Shown one piece after another: positions 42,119 to 50,154 of a stretch of 64,000 nucleotides of DNA (position 1 is its first letter; each line of letters opens with the position of its first letter). A program made the position numbers and the translations under genes. The stretch is from Micromonospora sp. LH3U1 (GTDB lineage: Bacteria > Actinomycetota > Actinomycetes > Mycobacteriales > Micromonosporaceae), in the NCBI RefSeq assembly GCF_028475105.1, contig NZ_CP116936.1:2356001-2420000 (forward strand), given 5' to 3'. A model generated the notes under the pieces. It was not told the origin of the DNA, did no database searches, and saw only the letters and a program-made list of their open reading frames with translations.

Positions 42119-43473
42119 CCGGTCACGACGGCCGCCAGGACGAGGCGGAAGAGGACCAGGTGCCTGGCTCAGCGGTCGACATCAAGGCCGGCGACGACCA
42201 GGGGAGCGATCAGCGCGACGGTGGGTGCCGGGTGCTCCGGGTCGTCGGCGAGCTGAACTTCGGCGGCACGGAGATGCGGACGGCCGAACTGCTGCCCCGG
42301 CTGTCCGCCGCCGGCGTCGAGGTGCACCTGGTGACACTCAGCGACCGGGTCGGTCCCGGACCGTTGGCCGGCGTGGTCGGCCGGTACGGCGGCTCGGTCA
42401 CCCCGATACCACTCGACGTACGCTTCGTCACCCGCTTCCTGCACCTGCTCGGGCGCCTGCGTCCGGACGTGGTGCACGTCGACTGCGCCAACTTCTCCGG
42501 CGTGCTGCTCTCGCTTGCCGCCCTGCGCGGTGTGCCTGGGCGCGTCGCGCACTTCCGGGGGGACGACAACCAGTCCCGGAACCTGCGCCGACGCGTCTAT
42601 CGGTGGATCTGCGGACGACTGCTGCGGATCTGCGGCACCGACATCCTCGGTGTCTCGCCCAGCTCGCTCACCTGTGCCTACGACCCGCGCTGGCGTGACG
42701 ACCCCCGCTGCCAGGTGGTCCTCAACGGGCTCGACCTCGACCGACTCCGCCGGCCCAGCCGCGACGACCTGCGCGAAATGATCGGCGCCGGCCCGGCGGA
42801 CATGGTCTGCGTGAGCGTCGGTCGGGCTTCGCCGGAGAAACGGCGGTGGCTCCTGCCGCCGATCCTGGCCGAGCTGCGCGACCGGGGAATCGAGGCCCAC
42901 GCCGTACTCATCGGACCGGGCGACGACGCCGACGACGAGCGCGTCCGGACGGCAGCGGCTGCCGCCGGGCTCGCCGACCGGGTGCATCTGCTGGGCCCGC
43001 GCGACGACGTGGGCGGGCTGCTGAGCCAGGCCGACGTGGTGGTCCACCCCTCCTGCCTGGAAGGGCTGCCCGGCGGGGTGCTGGAGCCCGTCGCGTTGGG
43101 CGTCGGCACGGTGGCGGCCGACCTCCCGGGCGTGCGTTTCATCGACGAACACCTGCCCGGCGTGACCATCGTCGACATCGACGCCACGCCGCAGGCATGG
43201 GCCAGCGCGGTGTGCGCGGCGGCGTCGCACACCAAGACGACCGCGGCCCCGGTGGCCGCGGAGCGTTTCGCCCGCAGCGTCTTCGCCATCGACACGGCGG
43301 CCACGACCCACCTGACGATGTATCGACGGCGGGCGTCGGCCCGCCCGCATCGCAATCGGCGAGCAGCAGAGCAGCCGGTTGCCGGCCTTCTGGAAGCGGT
43401 GAGAAATGAACGATCAGACGACGATGGTCGGCCGGCAACCGCGGCTGGGTCGAGGGTCGACCGGGCGGGCTGA
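42115..43473 (+). CDS. GT4-type glycosyltransferase
   Basis: A 452-aa GT-B enzyme starting at GTG 42115 overlapping the flippase stop. A 40-residue acidic leader (GHDGRQDEAEEDQ) precedes the fold. RVLRVVGELNFGGTEMRTAE carries the GT4 'GGxE' donor loop, and the C-terminal domain has VCVSVGRASPEKRRWLLPPI, AVLIGPGDDADDERV and VVVHPSCLEGLPGGVLEPVA with the E-x7-E pair. It resembles GT4 enzymes of exopolysaccharide loci. The C-terminal 60 residues are basic and low in structure, and its last 68 bases overlap the next gene. Donor and acceptor cannot be assigned. Confidence 0.86.
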   Translation: MTGHDGRQDEAEEDQVPGSAVDIKAGDDQGSDQRDGGCRVLRVVGELNFGGTEMRTAELLPRLSAAGVEVHLVTLSDRVGPGPLAGVVGRYGGSVTPIPLDVRFVTRFLHLLGRLRPDVVHVDCANFSGVLLSLAALRGVPGRVAHFRGDDNQSRNLRRRVYRWICGRLLRICGTDILGVSPSSLTCAYDPRWRDDPRCQVVLNGLDLDRLRRPSRDDLREMIGAGPADMVCVSVGRASPEKRRWLLPPILAELRDRGIEAHAVLIGPGDDADDERVRTAAAAAGLADRVHLLGPRDDVGGLLSQADVVVHPSCLEGLPGGVLEPVALGVGTVAADLPGVRFIDEHLPGVTIVDIDATPQAWASAVCAAASHTKTTAAPVAAERFARSVFAIDTAATTHLTMYRRRASARPHRNRRAAEQPVAGLLEAVRNERSDDDGRPATAAGSRVDRAG

Positions 43474-44659
43474 CCGACCGCGCCCGCTGCTCGTGGGCGC
43501 GTACGCCTTTCCACACGGGGACGCCACTTCCAACCGTCTGTTGCAACTCGCCCGTTCTGCCGCGCCCGACGGTGCGCACACGCTGGTCGTCAACGACTGG
43601 CCCTGCGAAGTCGCGTTCCCGTCCCTGCGTAGCGGCGTGGCCGGCGTCGACCTGCACACCATGCGGATCCGGGGTTCGAACTACCTCACTCGCATGTCGG
43701 CCCGGCTGGCCCGGCCCGTACGGGTGCTGCGGGCCGTACGCCGCGTGGGGGTGAGTCGCGGCGACGTGAGCGTCGTGCTGTTACCGATGGCCCTGATGAC
43801 CCTGGGAAACTGGGCGACCCTGCGCCTCGCGCTGCGGTGCCCGGTGGTGGTGGACGCCAGTGAGCGCCATGACCGGCGGCAGTTCCGGCACGGCTGGTTC
43901 ACCCCGTACTTTCTCCGGCACCGCTGGTCGACGTTCCTGGCGACCCGGCTCGTGGACCGGGCCACGGCGGTCTCCACCACGCTGGCCGACTACCTGACGG
44001 GACACGGACTGGACGTGTTGATCGTGCCGCCGCAGGTGGACTGCGACGAGTTCCGGGTGCCGCAGCCGCCCTCGCTCACCGGTGGCCTGCGCCTGCTGTA
44101 CGCGGGCACCCCCGGGCGTAAGGACATGCTCGACGTGATCGTGCGCGGGATCAGCCAGCTCGCGCCGGAGCACCAGCGGCGGGTCAGCCTCACCATCGCG
44201 GGCGTCAGCTACGAGGACGCCGCCGCCCGTTCGGACCTGGACGTCGCGGTGCTGGACGCGGTGTCGGCCGACGTGACGTTCCTTGGTCGCGTCCCTCGCG
44301 AAACCGTGCTGACCCTGCTGTCGGAGTCGCACTTCTCGATGCTGGTCCGTCCCACCGACGGGTACGCGGCCAACGGGTTCCCGTCCAAGGTGCCGGAGAG
44401 TCTCGCTGCCGGCTGCCCGGTGCTGCTCAATCACACCAGTGACCTGGCCGCCTACGTGCACGACGGGGTCGAAGGGCTGGTGCTCGACGGCAACGGCCCG
44501 GACGATGTCCGGTTGGCGATCGAGCGGGCGCTGCGGCTTCGGGACGAGGACTGGGCGGCGATGAGCCGGGCGGCCCGGTCGCGGGCCCGCGAGTCGTTCG
44601 ACCATCGGGCCTGGCGGGACCGGGTGAGCGCCTTCGTGACGACGACCCGCCGGAGCTGA
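43406..44659 (+). CDS. GT4-like glycosyltransferase
   Basis: A 417-aa GT-B protein. The ATG at 43406 lies 68 bases before the end of the preceding gene; GGAAGCGGTGAG gives it a ribosome site, and internal starts would remove part of the leader only. PLLVGAYAFPHGDATSNRLL opens the fold. RLLYAGTPGRKDMLDVIVRG, VTFLGRVPRETVLTLLSES and SKVPESLAAGCPVLLNHTSD form the donor-binding domain. It ends the plus-strand series epimerase - flippase - GT - GT. Six glycosyltransferases of this type in the locus point to a repeat unit of several sugars. Confidence 0.86.
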   Translation: MNDQTTMVGRQPRLGRGSTGRADRPRPLLVGAYAFPHGDATSNRLLQLARSAAPDGAHTLVVNDWPCEVAFPSLRSGVAGVDLHTMRIRGSNYLTRMSARLARPVRVLRAVRRVGVSRGDVSVVLLPMALMTLGNWATLRLALRCPVVVDASERHDRRQFRHGWFTPYFLRHRWSTFLATRLVDRATAVSTTLADYLTGHGLDVLIVPPQVDCDEFRVPQPPSLTGGLRLLYAGTPGRKDMLDVIVRGISQLAPEHQRRVSLTIAGVSYEDAAARSDLDVAVLDAVSADVTFLGRVPRETVLTLLSESHFSMLVRPTDGYAANGFPSKVPESLAAGCPVLLNHTSDLAAYVHDGVEGLVLDGNGPDDVRLAIERALRLRDEDWAAMSRAARSRARESFDHRAWRDRVSAFVTTTRRS

Positions 44660-44662
44660 GCC

Positions 44663-44688
44663 GACGCCCGGCAGGTGAGGCGGGCGTC
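44663..44688. terminator. hairpin after the glycosyltransferase operon
   Basis: GACGCCCG (44663-44670) pairs with CGGGCGTC (44681-44688) around a ten-base loop, three bases after the glycosyltransferase stop. The gap is convergent with the polymerase gene at 44735. A separate direct repeat TTCAGCGCAGC (44717-44727 and 44734-44744) overlaps the 3' end of that gene. Confidence 0.6.
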
Positions 44689-44734
44689 CTGGCTCGTGCC
44701 CACGGCGCCCCCAGGTTTCAGCGCAGCCGGCGGT

Positions 44735-46198
44735 TCAGCGCAGCGCCGGGGCGTGTCGCCTCGGCGCGGTGTCGAAAGCGCCGGCCCGCTGCTGGCGTGC
44801 CTCCGCGTGGGGCAGGTTGCCGCGGGCAGCGGCGTGCCGGTCGGCCCGGTTCCGGTTTCCCGGCAGGTGCAGCAGCGCGGCGGCGACCACGGACCAGAAC
44901 ACGTACGGGTAGGTCTGTCCGGTGCCGAACATGGCCGACTCGGTGACCTGAATCAGCAGGCCGGAGACGACGAGCCAGACCAGACCCGCGTCGGCCCGGA
45001 CCACCGGGGCCCGCAGCACGACCCGCCCGGCGGCCACCAGCAGCAGAACCAGCGGCAGCACGGCCGCGAGGCCCAGCTCCAGCAGCAACTGCAGGTAGCT
45101 GTTGTGCACCACGCTCACGCTCGTCCCGAAGAACTCGTCGTAACTGGCCAGTTCGAACAGGTAGTTCCGCGACGCGTACCCGAAGCCCAGGGTGGGACGG
45201 TTCTGCCACCACAGGTCGACGGTCGCCTGCCACATCTGGGTCCGGCCGTTGGACAGGTCACCGCCGGTGGGGTCGGTGAAGCGCAGCACGAACTGCCGCA
45301 TCCAGGGCGCGGCGAAGATGGTGGGTAGCAGGTTGAACAGGTACGCCACCAGCAGCATGGCGGTCACTCCGGCGGCCAGGCGTACGAGCCGGCCGAGCCC
45401 GTAGCGCAGCACGATCCAGAGGGCGCCGACGAGCACGGCGATCAGCGCGGTGCGGGACTGGGACAGCAGGAGGCAGGCGGCGGCCGGCACCATGCCGAGC
45501 AGTGCGGCGTGCCGTCGGGACTGCCGGTAGACCGTCCAGCCCAACGGGATTGTCAGGGCGCAGACGATGCCGAGCATGTTGGGATTGTTGTAGAGGCCCT
45601 GGAATCGTTCGATGCTGGACATCGAGGCGACGAGCGTGCCGTCGGCGAGCCCGATACCGAGGCTCACCACTGTGGAAGCGCTGAGGACCAGGTAGACCAC
45701 GCGCAGGTCAGCCATCATGACGGTCCGGTCGGGCCACCGGCGCCGGACCAGTACGTGCACCAGCGCCGCCAGCAGCAGCAGCGCGACGCCCCGCTGGAGG
45801 GTCTCCATCGGAACCACCGACCAGGCGAAGCTCAGCGTGGCGAGACCGGCCATCACCCAGAGCGCGGCGATGAACACGCGGGTCCAGACGTCGGTCGGTG
45901 ATCCGGTCCGATTCGGTAGGCAGAGTCCCCACAGAACCAGGCCGGCGACCGCCGCGTACCTGGGGTAGAAGCTCGCGTCGACCAGGGCCGGCACATTGGA
46001 CGAGGCGCAGACCAGCAGCGCCATGGTCAGGGCCAGCATCCACCGCCAGCCGTCTATCCGCCGCGTGAAGGCGAACAGCAGCAGCAGCGCAACCATCCCG
46101 GTCGCGATCAACGGCGCGTAGATGGCGGTGATGGTGGTGACCACCACGAGACACGCCGCGCCAACGAGCAGGCCCAGTTGGCCTATCCGGTTCCCCAC
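44735..46198 (-). CDS. O-antigen ligase/Wzy-like polymerase (PF04932 type)
   Basis: A 487-aa polytopic membrane protein, GTG 46198 with AAAGGA six bases upstream. About 11-12 hydrophobic segments are seen. The O-antigen ligase/polymerase signature is clear: RFQGLYNNPNMLGIVCALTI, LLLSQSRTALIAVLVG, then a large outer loop LSNGRTQMWQATVDLWWQN with PTLGFGY and the conserved histidine motif VVHNSYLQLLLELGL. This makes it a better polymerase candidate than the product of 26059-27378. It follows the RmlD-like and CapE-like genes on the minus strand and is probably their operon partner. The last 50 residues are a hydrophilic, cytoplasmic tail. Confidence 0.88.
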   Translation of the reverse strand: MGNRIGQLGLLVGAACLVVVTTITAIYAPLIATGMVALLLLFAFTRRIDGWRWMLALTMALLVCASSNVPALVDASFYPRYAAVAGLVLWGLCLPNRTGSPTDVWTRVFIAALWVMAGLATLSFAWSVVPMETLQRGVALLLLAALVHVLVRRRWPDRTVMMADLRVVYLVLSASTVVSLGIGLADGTLVASMSSIERFQGLYNNPNMLGIVCALTIPLGWTVYRQSRRHAALLGMVPAAACLLLSQSRTALIAVLVGALWIVLRYGLGRLVRLAAGVTAMLLVAYLFNLLPTIFAAPWMRQFVLRFTDPTGGDLSNGRTQMWQATVDLWWQNRPTLGFGYASRNYLFELASYDEFFGTSVSVVHNSYLQLLLELGLAAVLPLVLLLVAAGRVVLRAPVVRADAGLVWLVVSGLLIQVTESAMFGTGQTYPYVFWSVVAAALLHLPGNRNRADRHAAARGNLPHAEARQQRAGAFDTAPRRHAPALR

Positions 46199-46254
46199 GT
46201 GATGTCCTTTGAAATCCCGCCCGGCGCTGCCGGCGGTTGTCGGTTGGTCGACCG

Positions 46255-47244
46255 TCAGAGCGGCACGTCCTGTAGGTCCGGTCGGGCCTGATCAACAGCC
46301 CAGCGGAGCCTGGCGGCGTGCATCGCCCGGATCATGTCCGGCCAACTGGGCGGCCGATAGCCGGTGGCGTGCGCGAGGGCGTCCGCGTGCATCGACCGGT
46401 CGCAGGCGAACTCGTCGTCCGGCACGATCTCGCCGGGCCACGTGTACACGTCGGCGATCAGCCGGAGCAGGTCGTACTTCGCGATCGGTTCGGCGGCCAC
46501 GTGGTACAGCCCGGTCAGTTCCGGACGGGGCAGAATCACCGTGCGCAGCAGGCGGGCGAATTCGACGGTCGTGACGCCGCTGTAGATGGCTCTGGTGAAG
46601 CCGCGCACCCGCCCACGCTGCGAGAGAAACCAGTCCAGCAGGGAGCGGTTCGTGGAGAGCTCGTGTCCGATGATCGAGGTGCGCAGTGTCAGCGCCGAAG
46701 CCCCGGTCGCCTCGCCCAGCAGCTTGGACCGTCCGTAGAGGTCGGGCGGGTCGGGCAGGTCGTCCTCGACGTAGCCGCCACGCCGGCCGGAGAAGACACA
46801 GTCGGTGCTGACGTGGATCAGGCGGCTGCCGAGGTGCGCGCAGGCGTCGGCCAGCAGATGGGGAAAGAGTGCGTTGAGCGTGACCGTCTGCACCGCGTCC
46901 TGCACGTCCGGCCGTTGCTTGATCACGCCCACGCAGTTGACGACGACGTCCGGCCGTAGGTCGTCGATGAGCTGTCGGACCTGTCCGAAGCGGGTCGCGT
47001 CGACGGCCGGGGTGATCCGGGTGAGCAGACGCTGGGGGTACGACCCCGCTCGGTCGTCGATGCTGCGGGCAACGCCGTGGACGTCAAGGTCCGGATCGTC
47101 GCTGAGCTCGCGCAGGACCGCGTGGCCGAGCATGCCCGTGACGCCGACGACGAGGACCCGTCGCACCGCTCGCGGCTCCTCGTGGGGGTCGCTGCGTCGA
47201 CGCGGCACCAGGTCCGGTCGTCTGCCGCCGGTACCGGTGCTCAT
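46255..47244 (-). CDS. RmlD-like sugar-nucleotide reductase (WbvR type)
   Basis: A 329-aa SDR enzyme whose ATG at 47244 overlaps the CapE-like stop (ATGA). A 30-residue basic leader precedes VLVVGVTGMLGHAVLREL. VVVNCVGVIKQRPDVQDAVQ, the serine in IHVSTDCVFSGRRGGYVEDD and Y/K in DLYGRSKLLGEATG match RmlD (dTDP-4-dehydrorhamnose reductase). No dTDP-rhamnose genes are nearby, and it is coupled to a CapE-like dehydratase. RmlD-like reductases in this setting (WbvR of Vibrio cholerae) reduce the 4-keto group of UDP-6-deoxy-L-hexosamine intermediates. S. aureus uses the unrelated-length CapF for this step, so the product here may be UDP-L-RhaNAc/L-QuiNAc rather than L-FucNAc. Confidence 0.85.
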   Translation of the reverse strand: MSTGTGGRRPDLVPRRRSDPHEEPRAVRRVLVVGVTGMLGHAVLRELSDDPDLDVHGVARSIDDRAGSYPQRLLTRITPAVDATRFGQVRQLIDDLRPDVVVNCVGVIKQRPDVQDAVQTVTLNALFPHLLADACAHLGSRLIHVSTDCVFSGRRGGYVEDDLPDPPDLYGRSKLLGEATGASALTLRTSIIGHELSTNRSLLDWFLSQRGRVRGFTRAIYSGVTTVEFARLLRTVILPRPELTGLYHVAAEPIAKYDLLRLIADVYTWPGEIVPDDEFACDRSMHADALAHATGYRPPSWPDMIRAMHAARLRWAVDQARPDLQDVPL

Positions 47245-48284
47245 GCCGTTACGACCGCCGCCGCGGCGGCCTCGACCTGCGCGCGCACCTCGGGCAGCGT
47301 CAGCAGCAGCGACTCGATCTCCGGTACGGACAGCCGGCGGGCGTTGTGGGAGTGGAAGTCGGCGAGGTTGCCACCGTCGACGTCCCCCTCCTCGAAGTAG
47401 AGGGAGTAGTTCAGGTCGCGGCTGTCCACCGGCACCCGGAGGAACTCGCCGAGATCCTCGACGTGGGCGAGTTCCTCGCGGCTGGCCAAGGTCTCGTAGA
47501 GCTTCTCGCCGTGCCGGATGCCGAGCACGTTGAACTTCGCCGGCACCCCGAACAGGTTGCACAGCGCGGTGGCCAGGTCGCCGATGGTGCAGGCGTCGGC
47601 CTTGCGGATGAAGACGTCACCCGGCTGGCCGTGGTGGAACGCGTGTTCCACCAGGTCGACCGACTGGGCCAGTGACATCAGGAAGCGGGTCATCGACGGC
47701 TCGGTGACCGTCGGTAGTCCGCCCCGGCGGATCTGGTCGATGAACAGCGGAATCACCGAGCCGCGCGAGTACATGACGTTGCCGTAGCGCACACAACAGA
47801 CCCGCGTCCGGGCCGCGGGGTTGTTGCGGGAGTGCGCCTGCGCGACCTTCTCCATCAAGCCCTTGGTCATGCCCATCGCGTTGACCGGATAGACAGCCTT
47901 GTCGGTGCTCAGCAGCACCAGCGCCTCGACGCCGACGCGCTCGCATGCGTCCACCACGTTCGCGCTGCCGAGCACATTGGTGCGGACGGCCTCGAGTGGG
48001 AAGAACTCACAGGAGGGAACCTGCTTGAGCGCGGCCGCGTGGAAGACGAACTCCATGCCCCGGGCGGCCTTGAGCACGCTGTCGTAGTCGCGGACGTCAC
48101 CGACGTAGTAACGGACCCGGTCATCGCCGAGGCGATGCCGCATCGCGTCCTGTTTCGACTCGTCGCGGCTGAGGACCCGTACTTCTGCGGCGCCGGCGTC
48201 CAGCAGCCGGGAGACCATCGTCTGGCCGAAGGATCCGGTGCCACCGGTGATCAGAAATCGCCTGTCCGAAAGCGAGGAAACCAC
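47241..48284 (-). CDS. CapE/FnlA/WbjB-like UDP-GlcNAc 4,6-dehydratase/5-epimerase
   Basis: A 347-aa soluble SDR enzyme with GTG 48284 and AGGAG five bases upstream. FLITGGTGSFGQTMVSRLL opens the NADP-binding site; S126, D128 and K129 lie in LLSTDKAVYPVNAMGMTKGL, where methionine M137 replaces the usual tyrosine before K141, as in CapE and FlaA1-type inverting dehydratases. AALKQVPSCEFFPLEAVRTN and RYGNVMYSRGSVIPLF are family signatures. It removes water from UDP-GlcNAc and inverts C5 to give the L-configured 4-keto intermediate. Co-transcribed with the RmlD-like reductase and polymerase. Together with the CapG-like enzyme at 33526 it should produce a UDP-N-acetyl-6-deoxy-L-hexosamine. Confidence 0.93.
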   Translation of the reverse strand: MVSSLSDRRFLITGGTGSFGQTMVSRLLDAGAAEVRVLSRDESKQDAMRHRLGDDRVRYYVGDVRDYDSVLKAARGMEFVFHAAALKQVPSCEFFPLEAVRTNVLGSANVVDACERVGVEALVLLSTDKAVYPVNAMGMTKGLMEKVAQAHSRNNPAARTRVCCVRYGNVMYSRGSVIPLFIDQIRRGGLPTVTEPSMTRFLMSLAQSVDLVEHAFHHGQPGDVFIRKADACTIGDLATALCNLFGVPAKFNVLGIRHGEKLYETLASREELAHVEDLGEFLRVPVDSRDLNYSLYFEEGDVDGGNLADFHSHNARRLSVPEIESLLLTLPEVRAQVEAAAAAVVTA

Positions 48285-48485
48285 ATCTTCTCCTGAATGT
48301 TTCCCGTCCGGCCATCGTCGGGAAATCGGATTCTCGTCGAACGCGACGATACAGTCGCATAAGAGGCGCCGTGAGCTCTTCCATCAAAGGGAGATCGAGT
48401 CATGTTTCGCTTCCATTGTCGACTCGCGAATCGGATTAAATGTGAAAGTCGGAGTTGGCGATCGGGAAGGTGATATGCGTACTGC
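48285..48485. promoter_or_regulatory. divergent control region, capE-like operon and phosphoglycosyl transferase operon
   Basis: This 201-base gap is relatively AT-rich for the window, with AATCGGATTAAATGTGAAAG and ACGATACAGTCGCATAAG segments. Promoters for the two divergent operons must lie here; GGATTAAATGTG (about 48432-48443) could hold a plus-strand -10 element. No gene of convincing composition was seen. Confidence 0.4.
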
Positions 48486-49226
48486 ATGCCAAAAGTTGCT
48501 CTCCACGCGGCGCAGTCGCGCGCCGATGCCTCCGGCCCGGCGACCGGCCGGAAAAAGCTCTCGGCCGTCACGACCCGACGAACCTACGATCGCTGGAAGC
48601 GGCTTTTCGACGTCCTTGGCGCCCTTCTCGTCCTGCTGCTCGGCGCACCCCTGATGGCCGTGGTCGCCCTGGTGGTGCTGGTGGCGCACGGGCGCCCGGT
48701 GCTGTTCCGACACACCCGGCCAGGGCTGCACGGTGAGCTGTTCGACGTGGTCAAGTTCCGCACGATGCGTCACCCCGACCCCGCCCGAGGTCTGGTGGAC
48801 GACGCGGATCGCCTCACCCGGGTGGGCCGGTGGCTGCGGGCCAGCAGCCTGGACGAGCTGCCCGAGTTCTGGAACGTGCTGCGGGGCGAGATGAGCGTGG
48901 TGGGTCCCCGCCCACACCTCGTCCAGTACCTCAGCCTCTACAACCCGGAACAGGCCCGACGGCACGAGGTGCGACCGGGAATCACCGGGCTGGCCCAGGT
49001 GCGCGGCCGCAACGCGCTGGACTGGGGCGCGAAGTTCGCCTACGACGTCGAGTACGTCGACCGACGGTCGTTCCTGTTCGACCTGAGGATCGTCCTGGCC
49101 ACGGTCTGGGTGGTGCTCAGCCGCCAGGGAATCTCCGCGCCGGGCGCGGCCACCTGGCACGAGTTCACCGGCAACCCGCCGGTGCAGGCGCCGGCCGGTG
49201 ACGACGACTCCGCGCACCGGCGATGA
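48486..49226 (+). CDS. polyprenyl-phosphate sugar phosphotransferase (PglC/WcaJ-like catalytic core)
   Basis: A 246-aa membrane enzyme that starts glycan assembly by moving a sugar-1-phosphate from a nucleotide sugar to undecaprenyl phosphate. KRLFDVLGALLVLLLGAP with LMAVVALVVLVAHG forms the re-entrant membrane helix. GRPVLFRHTRPGLHGELFDV, FRTM, SSLDELPEFWNVLRGEMSVV and GPRPHL follow the PF02397 order with the catalytic Asp-Glu in LDELPE. Only the core is present, without the N-terminal multi-helix part of WbaP/WcaJ, so it is PglC-sized. The likely donor is a UDP-N-acetyl-hexosamine derivative such as D-QuiNAc/D-FucNAc made via the WbpM-like dehydratase. ATG 48486; the stop overlaps the next start (ATGA). 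Confidence 0.94.
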   Translation: MPKVALHAAQSRADASGPATGRKKLSAVTTRRTYDRWKRLFDVLGALLVLLLGAPLMAVVALVVLVAHGRPVLFRHTRPGLHGELFDVVKFRTMRHPDPARGLVDDADRLTRVGRWLRASSLDELPEFWNVLRGEMSVVGPRPHLVQYLSLYNPEQARRHEVRPGITGLAQVRGRNALDWGAKFAYDVEYVDRRSFLFDLRIVLATVWVVLSRQGISAPGAATWHEFTGNPPVQAPAGDDDSAHRR

Positions 49227-50149
49227 ACCGCGTCCTGCTGCTGGGCGCCGGGGGATTCCTGGGCCGGCACATCCGCCTCGGGCTGGCCGCCCACACCACG
49301 GTCCGGTCGATCACCCGCGCGGAATGCGACCTGGTCCGGATGGAGTTGCCGGATCTGATCGCGTTGGTGGCGCGGGAGCGACCGGACGTGGTGGTGACCG
49401 CGGCGGGTCGGATCGTCGGCTCCGGGTACGACTTCGTGCAGGCGCACGTCGTGACGACCGCGAAGCTGATCGAGGCGGTGGCCGCCGCCGCACCCGCGGC
49501 CCGGCTGATCCGGATCGGCTCGGCGGCCGAGTACGGTGCGGTGCCGCACGGCCTCGCCGTCAGCGAGGAATACCCGGGAATCCCCGTGAGCGAGTACGGG
49601 CTCAGCCACCTTGCCGCTACCCGGTTGGCGGAGCTGGCGGGCCGGGCCGGCCGGGTCGACACGATGGTGTTGCGGATCTTCAACCCGGTCGGGCCGGGGA
49701 TGCCGCCGGGCAACGTGCTCTCCCGGGTGACCGCGATGGTGCGGTCCGCGGTGGCCGCCGGAGCGGACGACATCGCGGTGGGCCTGCACGACACCTACCG
49801 GGACTTCGTCGACGTGCGGGATGTCGCGGCGGCGGTCCTCGCGGCGGCCCGCTGCCGGCCAGGGCCGGAACGGGTTTTCAACGTGGGCAGCGGGAGAGCC
49901 GTGGCAACGCGTGACGTCGTCCGGCTGCTGGCCGACGTGGCCGGCTTCCCCGGTGGGATCCGGGATGGAAGCTTCGCGCCGGACGCCAGCCGATCCGCCA
50001 CGGTGGCCTGGATGTGCGCCGACATCGAGCGCGCCCACCGTGTGCTCGGATGGGCTCCGGTGTGCGACCTCAGTGAGTCACTGGGCACGCTGTGGCAGGC
50101 CGACGGCGAGCCGTCCGGACGCCCCGTCGCTGGCACAGCGGCGAGGTGA
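49223..50149 (+). CDS. extended SDR sugar epimerase/reductase with altered catalytic lysine
   Basis: A 308-aa protein whose ATG at 49223 overlaps the phosphotransferase stop. RVLLLGAGGFLGRHIRLGLA is the nucleotide-binding loop. IRIGSAAEYGAVPHG holds the serine position. The YxxxK site reads SEYGLSHLAATRLAEL, with histidine in place of the catalytic lysine. LRIFNPVGPGMPPGNVLSRV, HDTYRDFVDVRDVAAAVL and ERVFNVGSGRAVATRDVV are otherwise normal for NDP-sugar epimerases and 4-ketoreductases. Its place between the phosphoglycosyl transferase and a WbuB-like transferase suggests that it reduces the 4-keto sugar made by the WbpM-like enzyme (WbpV-like role). The Lys-to-His change leaves activity uncertain. 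Confidence 0.85.
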   Translation: MNRVLLLGAGGFLGRHIRLGLAAHTTVRSITRAECDLVRMELPDLIALVARERPDVVVTAAGRIVGSGYDFVQAHVVTTAKLIEAVAAAAPAARLIRIGSAAEYGAVPHGLAVSEEYPGIPVSEYGLSHLAATRLAELAGRAGRVDTMVLRIFNPVGPGMPPGNVLSRVTAMVRSAVAAGADDIAVGLHDTYRDFVDVRDVAAAVLAAARCRPGPERVFNVGSGRAVATRDVVRLLADVAGFPGGIRDGSFAPDASRSATVAWMCADIERAHRVLGWAPVCDLSESLGTLWQADGEPSGRPVAGTAAR

Positions 50150-50154
50150 GGCCG

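Noticed and set aside
46255..47244. RmlD-like gene as part of a dTDP-rhamnose operon
   Set aside because: rmlA, rmlB and rmlC are absent nearby, and the gene overlaps a CapE-like UDP-GlcNAc dehydratase.
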